NCBI RefSeq assembly: GCF_900639985.1
Contig: NZ_CAAAIM010000001.1
Location: 1,178,001 to 1,242,000, forward strand
Source: Legionella rowbothamii
GTDB lineage: Bacteria > Pseudomonadota > Gammaproteobacteria > Legionellales > Legionellaceae
Reading direction: 5' to 3'
DNA length: 64,000 nucleotides
The notes under the pieces were generated by a model that was given only the letters and a program-made list of their open reading frames with translations, was not told the origin of the DNA and made no database searches. This document shows, one piece after another, positions 46,803 to 55,131 of the stretch (positions within the stretch are counted from its first letter, which is position 1; each line of letters starts with the position of its first letter). The translations under genes were made by a program, and so were the position numbers.

Positions 46803-48182
46803 ATGCTAGTACTAAATTGGAGTTTATCTTATTTGGAATGGTTATCTAACCTTTTTGTCAATTCAAATCCAATATCAGTTAATCAACAATGGATTTTAGA
46901 TCGAATGGAAAAATCTGGTTATAAATTATACGATAAGGGACTATGCTTTGGGATTGGGCTTATGGGAATGCAAGCTATTTTAGCCCAAGATACTAAGAGT
47001 TTTTTTCAACGAATAGGAAAGATACATGCAACGCCTGTAGATTCATTTGCAGATGAAGCGAAAAAAGATTTCTTTATTAAAGAAGAGATTTTTGCTTTTT
47101 TTGATGGAGTAATCATCTATCAAAATGCTTATATGCTTCCAGAACTCTTTAAAAAAAAACCTGAATCAGGTTCTGCCAATGCATTATTAATGTATCCCCG
47201 AGCTAACCCTCACTGTCTTGCAAATGTAGTAACCCCAATCCGTTTTTCGGGAATATATAATCAAATTGAATTAACTATTTTTTTTGCAGAAATGCATCGA
47301 ATAATGCAGCAGGAAAAAATCAGATTCCCAGTGGCATTTGTATTGAATAATGGTAATCATACTACTACTGTTGGTTATTTTCCGAGTGAGCGCAATACAC
47401 CATGGCAATTAATTGATGCAAATCAATTAGGAACCAACCAACTAATGGATAATCATCTTATTGCAGAATCACTTTGTTTGGCTCATTCTGATGACAAAAA
47501 TGTACTCATGGCAGTAGAGGTATTTGTTGAGCGTTTCTACGAAAAAGCCATAATGCATTGTTTTTCATTATTATCAATACAAGAGAGTTGGAAAAAAATA
47601 CAGGCCATTTCAAATCAAAAATTAAAATTTGTTAGTTCAAATGGTTATACCTGGCTTTTAATTGCTGCACGCTTTAATCCTGAAATGTTAGACACATTAC
47701 TTAATACGCCCGAAGATAAAACAGACCAAATAAATCTCTTGGCTCAGAGCGATCCTAATGGATGGAATTCTCTAATGACCACACTTCATTGTCACCCTAA
47801 ATATGCCAAAACCTTATTGAAAATCCTCAATACCTTTGATCCACAAGATAAAGCCAATATTTTAAAACAATGTAGTCGAGGAGGTTGGAATGCATTACTA
47901 ATCGCACTATTTTCAACTACCAATCAGATCAACCCACTATTGAAACAAATTATATCCTTAAAAGATGAAAAAATACGGAAAGAAATCTTGGGACAGGTAA
48001 TCTCTTCTAATGGATGGGGACTCAAAGAAGCTATTAAGGAAAACAGAGTGAATAAAGAGCTTGTTGACCTGATAAACAAAATAGAACTTCAGGAAAAAAA
48101 ATCAAACCGAAACGCCTTATTTAGTCAACCAGAAAAGGACATCAAGGATCAGGATAATCCATCCCACAGAGCAACTCTTTAA
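46803..48182 (+). CDS. Papain-like fold protein with ankyrin-like repeats (putative effector)
   Basis: A 459-residue protein. The N-terminal half has a spaced triad resembling papain-like proteases: Cys in DKGLCFGIGLMGM, His in NNGNHTTTVGYF and Asp in WQLIDANQL. The C-terminal half contains four repeats of about 40 residues with a shared NG(W/Y)xxL core: NGYTWLLIAARFNPEMLDTL, NGWNSLMTTLHCHPKYAKTL, GGWNALLIALFSTTNQINPL and NGWGLKEAIKENRVNKELV. They have ankyrin-like spacing. Protease plus repeat architecture suits a host-directed effector. The start follows AGGC and six T. Catalytic activity is inferred. Confidence 0.65.
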   Translation: MLVLNWSLSYLEWLSNLFVNSNPISVNQQWILDRMEKSGYKLYDKGLCFGIGLMGMQAILAQDTKSFFQRIGKIHATPVDSFADEAKKDFFIKEEIFAFFDGVIIYQNAYMLPELFKKKPESGSANALLMYPRANPHCLANVVTPIRFSGIYNQIELTIFFAEMHRIMQQEKIRFPVAFVLNNGNHTTTVGYFPSERNTPWQLIDANQLGTNQLMDNHLIAESLCLAHSDDKNVLMAVEVFVERFYEKAIMHCFSLLSIQESWKKIQAISNQKLKFVSSNGYTWLLIAARFNPEMLDTLLNTPEDKTDQINLLAQSDPNGWNSLMTTLHCHPKYAKTLLKILNTFDPQDKANILKQCSRGGWNALLIALFSTTNQINPLLKQIISLKDEKIRKEILGQVISSNGWGLKEAIKENRVNKELVDLINKIELQEKKSNRNALFSQPEKDIKDQDNPSHRATL

Positions 48183-48398
48183 ATGGAACTTTGTGGAAAG
48201 TGGCATTATGAAGAGTTTAGTGGCAAATTAGTGAGGCTCCTCACCCTGCTCTTTTAACGCGTTCCACAGATTATTAGGTGGTGTGACAATCAAGTGAAAT
48301 ATACTAACCAATTGCTAGAAAGACTGACGTTTAAGTATAACTTATTGTCCTTTTTTGCGGTGGAACCTAATAAATGACCCCAGCCTAAGCGACGCGCC

Positions 48399-49283
48399 CT
48401 ATGGCGTAGGCATTCTTTCTAAGGATAAGCCTATCTCTTTCATTTCTTCCTGAGTAAAAAATGTCTTGACTAAAGAAAGTTGTAAGGAGGGAGAACGAGT
48501 ATGCTCCTCTCCAGACGCGTGCGATAGTGAGGGCCCCCCCGTAGGCTCAATAGCACAAGCATTTTGTATTAGTGTTTGCACCTGAGGCTCATAATTAATT
48601 TTTGCAAGCATAGTGCTATTCTCAGCTAAGTAGTTTTGCAATGTTGTCTTGCAATGGGCGTCAGAAAAAGCCATATATAATTCGAGATTGACATCACTCC
48701 TATTCGCAATAAAATGCTCCATATGAGTAATCGAGTCGAATAGACTCTGCCCCCGTTGCAGAAAAACAAGCAGCTCTTTATTGGCAGGTAAAAAACCACA
48801 TTTAACATATAAGGGCAACCCCTCCTCACTAGAAACTAAATTAATTTGCTCAATCCCATAGCTTTTTATCACCTTTAACACTGTTAATAAGAACAGTTTT
48901 GCAAATCCATTTCCTTGAGCAGCAGGTGCGGTAGCTAACCAATCAATAGTGGCATCATTTGCCATTGAGGATATTGTCATTTGCATATAGCTCACAATCT
49001 CCTTGTTGTGCAACAAGATAAGAGGGATATGGATATCATCATCTTCATCCTTATAACTTCCTCCATTTTCCACCGCATAAATAGCTTCTGCATCTATGCT
49101 TTTAGTTATTATTAAGCTATTTTGTTCTATATAATCTAGATCGGATTGTTGAGGAATGCTTAAAGTAAGCTCTATATTATCTATATCTATATTGTCTATA
49201 AATGAAGATGAGATTATCTGAACATTGCAGTGTTTAGGCCTTTTTCGTTCGTTCGGTGAAGTAGGAATAAGATGACGCTTCAT
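48399..49283 (-). CDS. GNAT-family acetyltransferase-like protein (putative effector)
   Basis: 294 residues. The central region (about 85-175) is a GNAT domain: IVSYMQMTIS, the acetyl-CoA loop APAAQGNGFAKLFLLTVL (Q/R-x-x-G-x-G/A) and LPLYVKCGFLPANKEL. The flanking sequences are not typical of bacterial GNATs: a basic N-terminus (MKRHLIPTSPNERKRPKH), an Ile/Asp-rich segment (IDNIDIDNIEL) and a C-terminal helical tail with QEEMKEIGLSLERM, an E-block-like signal. It is convergent with the papain-like gene. The target is unknown. Confidence 0.7.
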   Translation of the reverse strand: MKRHLIPTSPNERKRPKHCNVQIISSSFIDNIDIDNIELTLSIPQQSDLDYIEQNSLIITKSIDAEAIYAVENGGSYKDEDDDIHIPLILLHNKEIVSYMQMTISSMANDATIDWLATAPAAQGNGFAKLFLLTVLKVIKSYGIEQINLVSSEEGLPLYVKCGFLPANKELLVFLQRGQSLFDSITHMEHFIANRSDVNLELYMAFSDAHCKTTLQNYLAENSTMLAKINYEPQVQTLIQNACAIEPTGGPSLSHASGEEHTRSPSLQLSLVKTFFTQEEMKEIGLSLERMPTP

Positions 49284-49532
49284 TAATATAAACGCTTGTT
49301 TTATGAATAGGCGTTTATTTTACTTGATTAAAATTAAGATAGTCTTAAGGGCTTTATTATCCCCACTGAGTTGGCAATTGATTATTACCAGCTTAGTATT
49401 CAAATTAAGCGGATTCCACAAACTAATACAACTCCACTTTGCCTAGTTTTTTTCTGTACAGGAATTTTAGCTCCGGAAACTGCACATCTCTATATTAAGA
49501 ACATATCCATATCAAAAATTTTAGATATTAGT

Positions 49533-49559
49533 CTTGAATTTTATATAAGAACCCTTATC
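49533..49559 (+). promoter_or_regulatory. Sigma32-like heat-shock promoter of the Hsp20 gene
   Basis: CTTGAA, then 14 bp including an extra C, then CCTTATCT resembles the heat-shock consensus CTTGAAA-N13-15-CCCCATnT. It lies about 37 bp before the start codon, consistent with a heat-inducible small chaperone. The rest of the 313-bp gap shows only a 63-codon ORF with no RBS or family features. Confidence 0.5.
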
Positions 49560-49596
49560 TAAATAATCAACCAAAAACATATTTTAAGGAGACAGC

Positions 49597-50037
49597 ATGA
49601 ACACATTAAGAAGAACTATGCCCATGTACCGTGATATGGGTCATTTTCTCAATGATTTTTTTAACATTGAAAAGCAGGAGGACTCGTCCTACATTGAGAC
49701 CAGTAGCTGGTCACCTTTGGTCGATATCAAAGAAGAGAAAGATTGCTTTTTAGTCCTCGCAGATGTTCCTGGGGTGAAAAAAGAAGACATTAGTATTTCT
49801 TTAGAACAACACGTTCTAACTTTAAAAGGTGTGCGTCAGTTTGAAAAAACAGAACAGCATCAAAGCTATACCCGAAGAGAGCGCACTCAAGGACAGTTTT
49901 ATCGTCGCTTTAGCCTACCTCAGACTGCGGATGATGCCAAAATCACCGCACGTTATTCTCATGGGGTTCTTGAAATCAGAATTCCGAAAAAAGAAGCTGC
50001 TGCTGAGAAAAAAATCGAAATTACTGTGGAAGAGTAG
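49597..50037 (+). CDS. Small heat-shock protein, Hsp20/alpha-crystallin family
   Basis: A 146-residue ATP-independent holdase. The alpha-crystallin domain runs from WSPLVDIKEEKDCF through VLADVPGVKKEDISISLEQ and the GVLEIRIPKK terminal strand; the C-terminal IxI-like segment (KIEITVEE) follows. It binds unfolding proteins during stress. L. pneumophila GspA is an Hsp20 of this kind. RBS AAGGAG. It precedes the NHEJ genes but is separated from them by its own terminator. Confidence 0.93.
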   Translation: MNTLRRTMPMYRDMGHFLNDFFNIEKQEDSSYIETSSWSPLVDIKEEKDCFLVLADVPGVKKEDISISLEQHVLTLKGVRQFEKTEQHQSYTRRERTQGQFYRRFSLPQTADDAKITARYSHGVLEIRIPKKEAAAEKKIEITVEE

Positions 50038-50044
50038 CGTACAT

Positions 50045-50064
50045 AGGCCTCTATGAGGCCTTTT
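50045..50064 (+). terminator. Intrinsic terminator of the Hsp20 gene
   Basis: AGGCCTC and GAGGCCT form a perfect 7-bp stem with a TAT loop, followed by TTTTACT, 8 bp past the stop codon. Confidence 0.75.
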
Positions 50065-50434
50065 ACTAAAATACTGCAAAACATCTATCTGTTGTAAGTT
50101 TAGAGCCTTCTTTAATGCTCAAAGATTTCAAATACTTATTTATTAATAAGTTAATTTGAGCAAAATACTTCTACCCCATAAATCCATAATGGGGTTAATC
50201 CTATTAATAATTACTTCGATTAGACAGAAAATAATCTAGCTTCTAGAATAAATGGTATATGAAGACACTAGGATAAATAAGCAGCCGAAATCAATTCTAA
50301 CTATGATTATTGGCCAATATCCTAAATGAACTCCGTGTCAGGGTAAAAAGTTCATGAGGCACTTGCAGTTAACTCATGAGTAATCTCTAAGTTATCTTCT
50401 TGTAAGAGAGTACTAACAAATCAAAGGAATGATT
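50065..50434. other. Noncoding region before ligD
   Basis: This stretch of about 370 bp contains no supportable ORF. It is AT-rich, with an imperfect CCCCATAAATCCATAATGGGG palindrome near 50172-50193, and should hold the ligD promoter. Confidence 0.4.
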
Positions 50435-52945
50435 ATGGGGCTTAGTCAATATTACAAAAAGAGAGACTTCTCAAAAACACCTGAGCCTAAAGGCAAAATA
50501 AGTAAAGAGCATTCTCGTCTTTTTATTATTCAAAAACATGCAGCCAGCCATTTACATTACGATTTTCGCTTAGAACTTCATGACGTTTTAAAAAGTTGGG
50601 CTATCCCTAAAGGGCCTTCTTTAGATCCAAAAGTAAAACGCTTAGCGATGCATGTCGAAGATCACCCCATTCAATACGGCAGTTTTGAAGGAATTATTCC
50701 TAAGGGGCAGTACGGAGGGGGTACGGTCATGTTATGGGATAAAGGAACTTGGGAGCCTTTAGATGAAAAACCTTATGAAGCCTATCAGAAAGGCCATTTA
50801 AGATTCCGGCTTCATGCAGAAAAGCTTAATGGCAGGTGGGATTTAATTCGTTTTAAAGATGAAAAACATTGGTTTTTAATTAAACACGAAGACGAATTTG
50901 CACAAAGCCAAGAAAAATATGACATTACCAAAGCTCTGGATAGAAGTGTTGTTTCTAATTACACTATGGACGAAATTGCCACCAATTATGACCGTATTTG
51001 GAGTACTACTGGAGAACAAACAGTAAAACCTCAAAGAAAACGTAAAATACAACATCAACAAAAACCGACAATTACCCTCCCCCAAGGGTTAGTTCAAAGT
51101 GAATTCCCAAGGTTTATTGCACCTCAGCTTGCTACTTTAGTTGATAACCCGCCAGTTGGTGACCAGTGGCTGCATGAAATTAAATTTGATGGGTATCGCA
51201 TCCTTACCTATAAAAATGGCTCTGAGGTAGAGCTCAAATCGAGAAATAATAATTCCTGGACCAGGGACTTTCCATCAATCGTTGAGGCAGTGAGTCGTTT
51301 ACCTTTCAAACAAATAATTTTGGATGGTGAAGTCGTCGTTTTAGACGAGAAAGGCCGTTCCGATTTTCAACTACTGCAAAATTCTTTAAAAAATCAAAAA
51401 AAGACATCCGTTGTCTATTTCGTTTTCGATATTCTGTATTTTGAGGGGTATGACCTAAGACACCTACCCTTGGTGGAGCGTAAAGCCATTTTAAAAAATA
51501 TACTCTCGGTAAATAGCCCCCCTCTTCATTATAGTGATCACATTATGAAAGAGGGTAAAGAGCTTTTTCAGTACTCGTGCAACCACGCATTGGAAGGGAT
51601 AGTATCCAAACTCGGTACAGAACCTTACCTTTCAAAAAGAAGCAAGGGTTGGTTAAAGATAAAATGTTTAAAACGACAAGAATTTGTGATTGGAGGCTAC
51701 ACCTTGCCCAAAGGAGGACGTTCTCATTTTGGGTCGCTTTTTTTAGGTGCTTACAATAAAGAAGGAACATTGGACTTTGCAGGCAATGTAGGCACGGGGT
51801 TTACTGAAAAATCCTTAAATGAAATCAATAAGCTTTTACAAGAAAATAAAGCATTAAAAAATCCATTCAACAGCAAGCCCCCAGGTTATACGACTGCACA
51901 TTGGCTGGAACCAAACTTGGTTTGTGAAGTTGAATTCACGGAATGGACCAAAGACGGCCACATCCGTCATCCAAGTTTTAAAGGAATACGTTTAGATAAA
52001 AAAGCGAGCGATGTGATACGTGAAATAGAAACACCTTTAGCAGAAATAAAAAAAGCAAAAGCATCTTCAAAAAAATCAGAGGCCCCTTTTGTGATAACCC
52101 ATCCAGATAAAATTCTCTATCCTGAGGATAAAATCACTAAAAAAGAGATGCTTACCTATTATGAAGCAATTAGTGACTACATTTTGCCTTACATTACTTT
52201 AAGGCCGTTGACTTTAGTACGCTGCCCTTCTAATTACACAAAATGCTTTTACCAGCGCCATTTTAATGAATCGACCCCAGATACATTAACCCCATTTGAA
52301 GATCCGACTGATGCTGAACATGAACGCTACCTTTACCTTAACAATCGAGAGGGATTGTTGAGTTTAGTACAAATGGGGGTCCTTGAAATTCATCCTTGGG
52401 GTAGTCGCATCGATCAAATAGAACAACCCGACATACTTGTGATTGACCTAGATCCAGCTCCAGATGTTCCTTGGAAACAAGTGGTAACAGCCGCCAGGGA
52501 AGTTCGTGAGTATTTAGCTCAATACCAGCTAAAATCTTTTGTCAAAAGCACTGGGGGCAAAGGACTCCATGTCGTAATCCCTATTACTCCAGAATACGAT
52601 TGGGACACCATTAAAGAGTTTACCCATGTTTTTGTTAAGTTTTTAGAAAAGCTTAAACCTAATGAATACATCAGCACCATGACTAAGTCCAAACGAGCAG
52701 GGAAGATATTTGTGGATTATTTAAGAAATCAACGAACAGCTACTGCAATTGCTGCATATTCTACACGTGCGAGACCTCATGCCCCGGTTTCCACCCCTCT
52801 TGCTTGGGAGGAACTTAGCACGCGAATTGAGGAAAATAGCTATACTATAAAAACCTTGCCCAAACGGTTGGAGCAACTAAAAGAAGATCCCTGGCAAGAT
52901 TTTTGGTTAATTAAACAGTCTTTACGATTAGATCAACTAGTGTAA
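50435..52945 (+). CDS. ligD: ATP-dependent DNA ligase LigD (PE-Lig-Pol)
   Basis: An 836-residue multifunctional NHEJ enzyme with domains in the Pseudomonas order. First is the 3'-phosphoesterase (HAASHLHYDFRLELHDVLKS, MHVEDHPIQYGSFEG). Then comes the ligase with the nucleotidyl Lys in LHEIKFDGYR, followed by VEFTEWTKDGHIRHP. Last is the AEP-type polymerase (RCPSNYTKCFYQRHF, DLDPAPDVPW, KSTGGKGLHVVIP). It seals double-strand breaks with Ku. The start is the ATG at 50435, 7 nt from AAGG. ku follows after 95 bp in the same direction. Confidence 0.95.
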   Translation: MGLSQYYKKRDFSKTPEPKGKISKEHSRLFIIQKHAASHLHYDFRLELHDVLKSWAIPKGPSLDPKVKRLAMHVEDHPIQYGSFEGIIPKGQYGGGTVMLWDKGTWEPLDEKPYEAYQKGHLRFRLHAEKLNGRWDLIRFKDEKHWFLIKHEDEFAQSQEKYDITKALDRSVVSNYTMDEIATNYDRIWSTTGEQTVKPQRKRKIQHQQKPTITLPQGLVQSEFPRFIAPQLATLVDNPPVGDQWLHEIKFDGYRILTYKNGSEVELKSRNNNSWTRDFPSIVEAVSRLPFKQIILDGEVVVLDEKGRSDFQLLQNSLKNQKKTSVVYFVFDILYFEGYDLRHLPLVERKAILKNILSVNSPPLHYSDHIMKEGKELFQYSCNHALEGIVSKLGTEPYLSKRSKGWLKIKCLKRQEFVIGGYTLPKGGRSHFGSLFLGAYNKEGTLDFAGNVGTGFTEKSLNEINKLLQENKALKNPFNSKPPGYTTAHWLEPNLVCEVEFTEWTKDGHIRHPSFKGIRLDKKASDVIREIETPLAEIKKAKASSKKSEAPFVITHPDKILYPEDKITKKEMLTYYEAISDYILPYITLRPLTLVRCPSNYTKCFYQRHFNESTPDTLTPFEDPTDAEHERYLYLNNREGLLSLVQMGVLEIHPWGSRIDQIEQPDILVIDLDPAPDVPWKQVVTAAREVREYLAQYQLKSFVKSTGGKGLHVVIPITPEYDWDTIKEFTHVFVKFLEKLKPNEYISTMTKSKRAGKIFVDYLRNQRTATAIAAYSTRARPHAPVSTPLAWEELSTRIEENSYTIKTLPKRLEQLKEDPWQDFWLIKQSLRLDQLV

Positions 52946-53040
52946 TTTTACCGCTAAGGAAATTACCAAAATTTAATCTGAATATTAAGCACTGATAAAG
53001 GATAAATTGGATGTAGTTCTCCCTATTAACTGGAGGCATG

Positions 53041-53886
53041 ATGGCTAAATCAATTTGGAAAGGCGAGATTTCTTTTGGGCTAGTATCTATTCCTGTCTCC
53101 TTAGTTTCGGTTGAAGAAAACAATGATCTTAAATTTCATCTTCTGGATTCAAAAACTAACTCTCGAGTACGATACCAACGAGTAAATGAGGATACCGGAA
53201 AAGAGGTTCACTGGGAAAATATAGTAAAAGGCTGGGAATATGAAAAAGGCAGCTACATTATTGTAGATGAAAGCGCGTTTCAAAAGGCAAGTCCTGATGT
53301 GTTCAAATCCATTAATATTGAGGAATTTGTCACTTTAAAGGAAATAGATAATCTTTATTATTCAAAGCCCTACTACCTGCAACCCGAAAGCAAAAACAAA
53401 AAAGCTTATGTACTCTTGCGGGAAGCGCTTAAAAATACGAATAAAGTAGGTGTAGCTAAAGTAATTATTCGCAGCAAAGAATCGTTGAGTCTTATTATTC
53501 CCCATGAGCACGCATTGCTCTTATATTTGATCCATTTTGCCGATGAAATTCGTGAAGAAGAGGAAGTGAATGTTCCTCGAGAGGAACTCAAAACCTATAA
53601 AATTGCTGACAAAGAAATAAAAATGGCCGAAGCGTTAATTAAAGACATGACCAACTCCTGGGAACCTGAAAAATACCATAATGAATATCGCGAGACCATG
53701 CAAAAATGGTTGAACAAGGAAACTCAGAAACTTAAAAAATCAGGCAAAAAAGTTTCAAAAGCGCCTAGTCAAAACAAGGATTCAGTGGTTGACTTTATTT
53801 CCCTACTCAAAGAAAGCATGGGAAACAAAAGGAAAACCAAAACCACATCCCGAGCTAAGCAAGCAGATAAAAAGAAGGAAGCCTAA
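53041..53886 (+). CDS. ku: Non-homologous end-joining protein Ku
   Basis: A 281-residue bacterial Ku. It opens with the canonical KSIWKGEISFGLVSIPVSL, followed by RYQRVNEDTGKEVHWE and the YYLQPESKNKKAYVLLREAL ring segment. The Lys-rich C-terminus (KTTSRAKQADKKKEA) probably contacts DNA and LigD. Ku homodimers encircle DNA ends and recruit LigD. The start is the second ATG of ATGATG for correct spacing to GGAGG. Bacterial NHEJ mainly serves non-replicating cells, fitting a dormant or intracellular stage. Confidence 0.96.
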   Translation: MAKSIWKGEISFGLVSIPVSLVSVEENNDLKFHLLDSKTNSRVRYQRVNEDTGKEVHWENIVKGWEYEKGSYIIVDESAFQKASPDVFKSINIEEFVTLKEIDNLYYSKPYYLQPESKNKKAYVLLREALKNTNKVGVAKVIIRSKESLSLIIPHEHALLLYLIHFADEIREEEEVNVPREELKTYKIADKEIKMAEALIKDMTNSWEPEKYHNEYRETMQKWLNKETQKLKKSGKKVSKAPSQNKDSVVDFISLLKESMGNKRKTKTTSRAKQADKKKEA

Positions 53887-54014
53887 TTCATTATCTGAAG
53901 CAAGGTTTCTTTTATAAAAAAGTACAAATAAGCGCCATTTCATCATCTCCGAGCGATGATGAGCAGAATATATTACTGGCGAAAATGATTCTCTTCGATG
54001 CCCCCCAAGTCATC

Positions 54015-54488
54015 TTAATTTTTATGAAACTCCTCTTCTGAGCCCGTTCTTGGGGCAATAATTTCTAAAGTGGGAGAAGCCCAATATAGAACTTGTTTCT
54101 CATTAAGTATTTTGTAAGGTAATAATAAATACTGATCCTTTTTGAGCCTCCAAAATTCACCACAATACTGACCATCGACTCCTTGAGAAATAATGGATAA
54201 TTTTTTATGATTTTTATCGGTAAATTGTAAGCAGTAATTTGCGTTCTGATTTGGACGAATTTTTAATATCGATGCGCTAATAGGTATTTCTCCTTGAGCA
54301 TTCATAGAAAACATAAATCTATTTAGCTTCGCATAGAAATCACTGCCAAACTGAAATATTAAAGAGGCAAATAGGAGCGTAATAATGGTGGCCTTTATTT
54401 TAGGTAAGTTTCTATTTCTCGACTTTAATATCTTATAAAAAAATAGCCATCCAGCAATCAGGGATACAATTTTAATCCAAAAAATCAT
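54015..54488 (-). CDS. Hypothetical membrane protein, two TM helices
   Basis: A 157-residue protein with two N-terminal hydrophobic helices (MIFWIKIVSLIAGWLFFYKI; IKATIITLLFASLIFQFGS) and a beta-rich, probably periplasmic C-terminal domain containing two cysteines (NYCLQF, QYCGEFW). The start is the ATG at 54488 with AGGA upstream; the TTG 24 nt before it is unlikely. I do not recognise the family. It is convergent with ku, with a GATGA-containing hairpin-like CATCATCTCCGAGCGATGATG near 53940 between them. Confidence 0.6.
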   Translation of the reverse strand: MIFWIKIVSLIAGWLFFYKILKSRNRNLPKIKATIITLLFASLIFQFGSDFYAKLNRFMFSMNAQGEIPISASILKIRPNQNANYCLQFTDKNHKKLSIISQGVDGQYCGEFWRLKKDQYLLLPYKILNEKQVLYWASPTLEIIAPRTGSEEEFHKN

Positions 54489-54656
54489 CAAGTTAATCCT
54501 TGTAAAGGGCAAGAAATTTTTTTAAATAAAGTTTACTATCCTTAATGTCGATCGAATTGAGCCAAAATCCAATCTTAAAGAGCCTAAACATTGCGTTTAG
54601 TTTAAGTATAGAACCCAATTGAACAATATATTTTACAATAATTTACCTGGTTAAAT

Positions 54657-54685
54657 TTGACACAATTTGATTTAATACCTATAAT
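54657..54685 (+). promoter_or_regulatory. Perfect consensus sigma70 promoter with no ORF behind it
   Basis: TTGACA (54657-54662), exactly 17 bp, then TATAAT (54680-54685): both hexamers and the spacing are ideal. The predicted start point is near 54692, but the next ORF begins 440 bp later. A structured, possibly noncoding transcript is the simplest reading. Confidence 0.75.
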
Positions 54686-54691
54686 TAAAAT

Positions 54692-54770
54692 GTAGCCAAG
54701 TTCTTTTTATTAAGAAAGCGGCTGCTGGAGGGCCACTTAGGTGGCCTTCGTCATTATTAGCTTTTATTCG
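54692..54770 (+). ncRNA. Candidate small RNA
   Basis: It is placed directly downstream of the consensus promoter. The core folds as AGGGCCAC-TTAG-GTGGCCTT (54729-54748, 8 bp with one G-U pair). After the hairpin comes CGTCATTATTAGCTTTTATTC, which lacks a clean U-run, so the 3' end is a guess. It matches no RNA family I recognise (not 6S, tmRNA or RsmY/Z by eye). Confidence 0.35.
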
Positions 54771-55131
54771 TGCACGATTTATTAACCATTGTTTATTTCT
54801 AGAGAAAGGTTAAAAACGAAAAGTAGTCCCGAATTAAATTTACTAACCCTTTCTTTATCCTTTTCAAAAAAAGCTAACTAAGATTATTCAATGCATCACC
54901 ATCATTAATGGGTGTGCCCTGCCTAACGTCTATGAGCCATAACAGCAAGAAAAACAGTTACTCTCTGACTATTAGAGCCGAATTTTACTATCGAAAAACA
55001 ATGATCCTATTTTGAAGACTTACATCACGGCACTTAGCGTACGACCTTTTCTTCTTTCTTTAAAAAGAACCATTAATGACCATATAGTCTATATTTAGAT
55101 CATAATAAAAGGATTAAGGTTTAGGGAAGAA
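54771..55131. other. Noncoding region before the kinase-like gene
   Basis: About 360 bp without a supportable ORF. No tRNA-like cloverleaf or strong terminator was seen. The last 100 bp are A/T-rich and probably contain the promoter of the kinase-like gene. Confidence 0.35.

Noticed and set aside
49371..49562. 63-codon ORF upstream of the Hsp20 gene
   Set aside because: No RBS or recognisable features, and it runs through the heat-shock-like promoter.
54692..55131. tRNA or known structural RNA in the long gap before the kinase-like gene
   Set aside because: No cloverleaf with TTCGANNC-type arm or CCA-adjacent acceptor stem could be traced.
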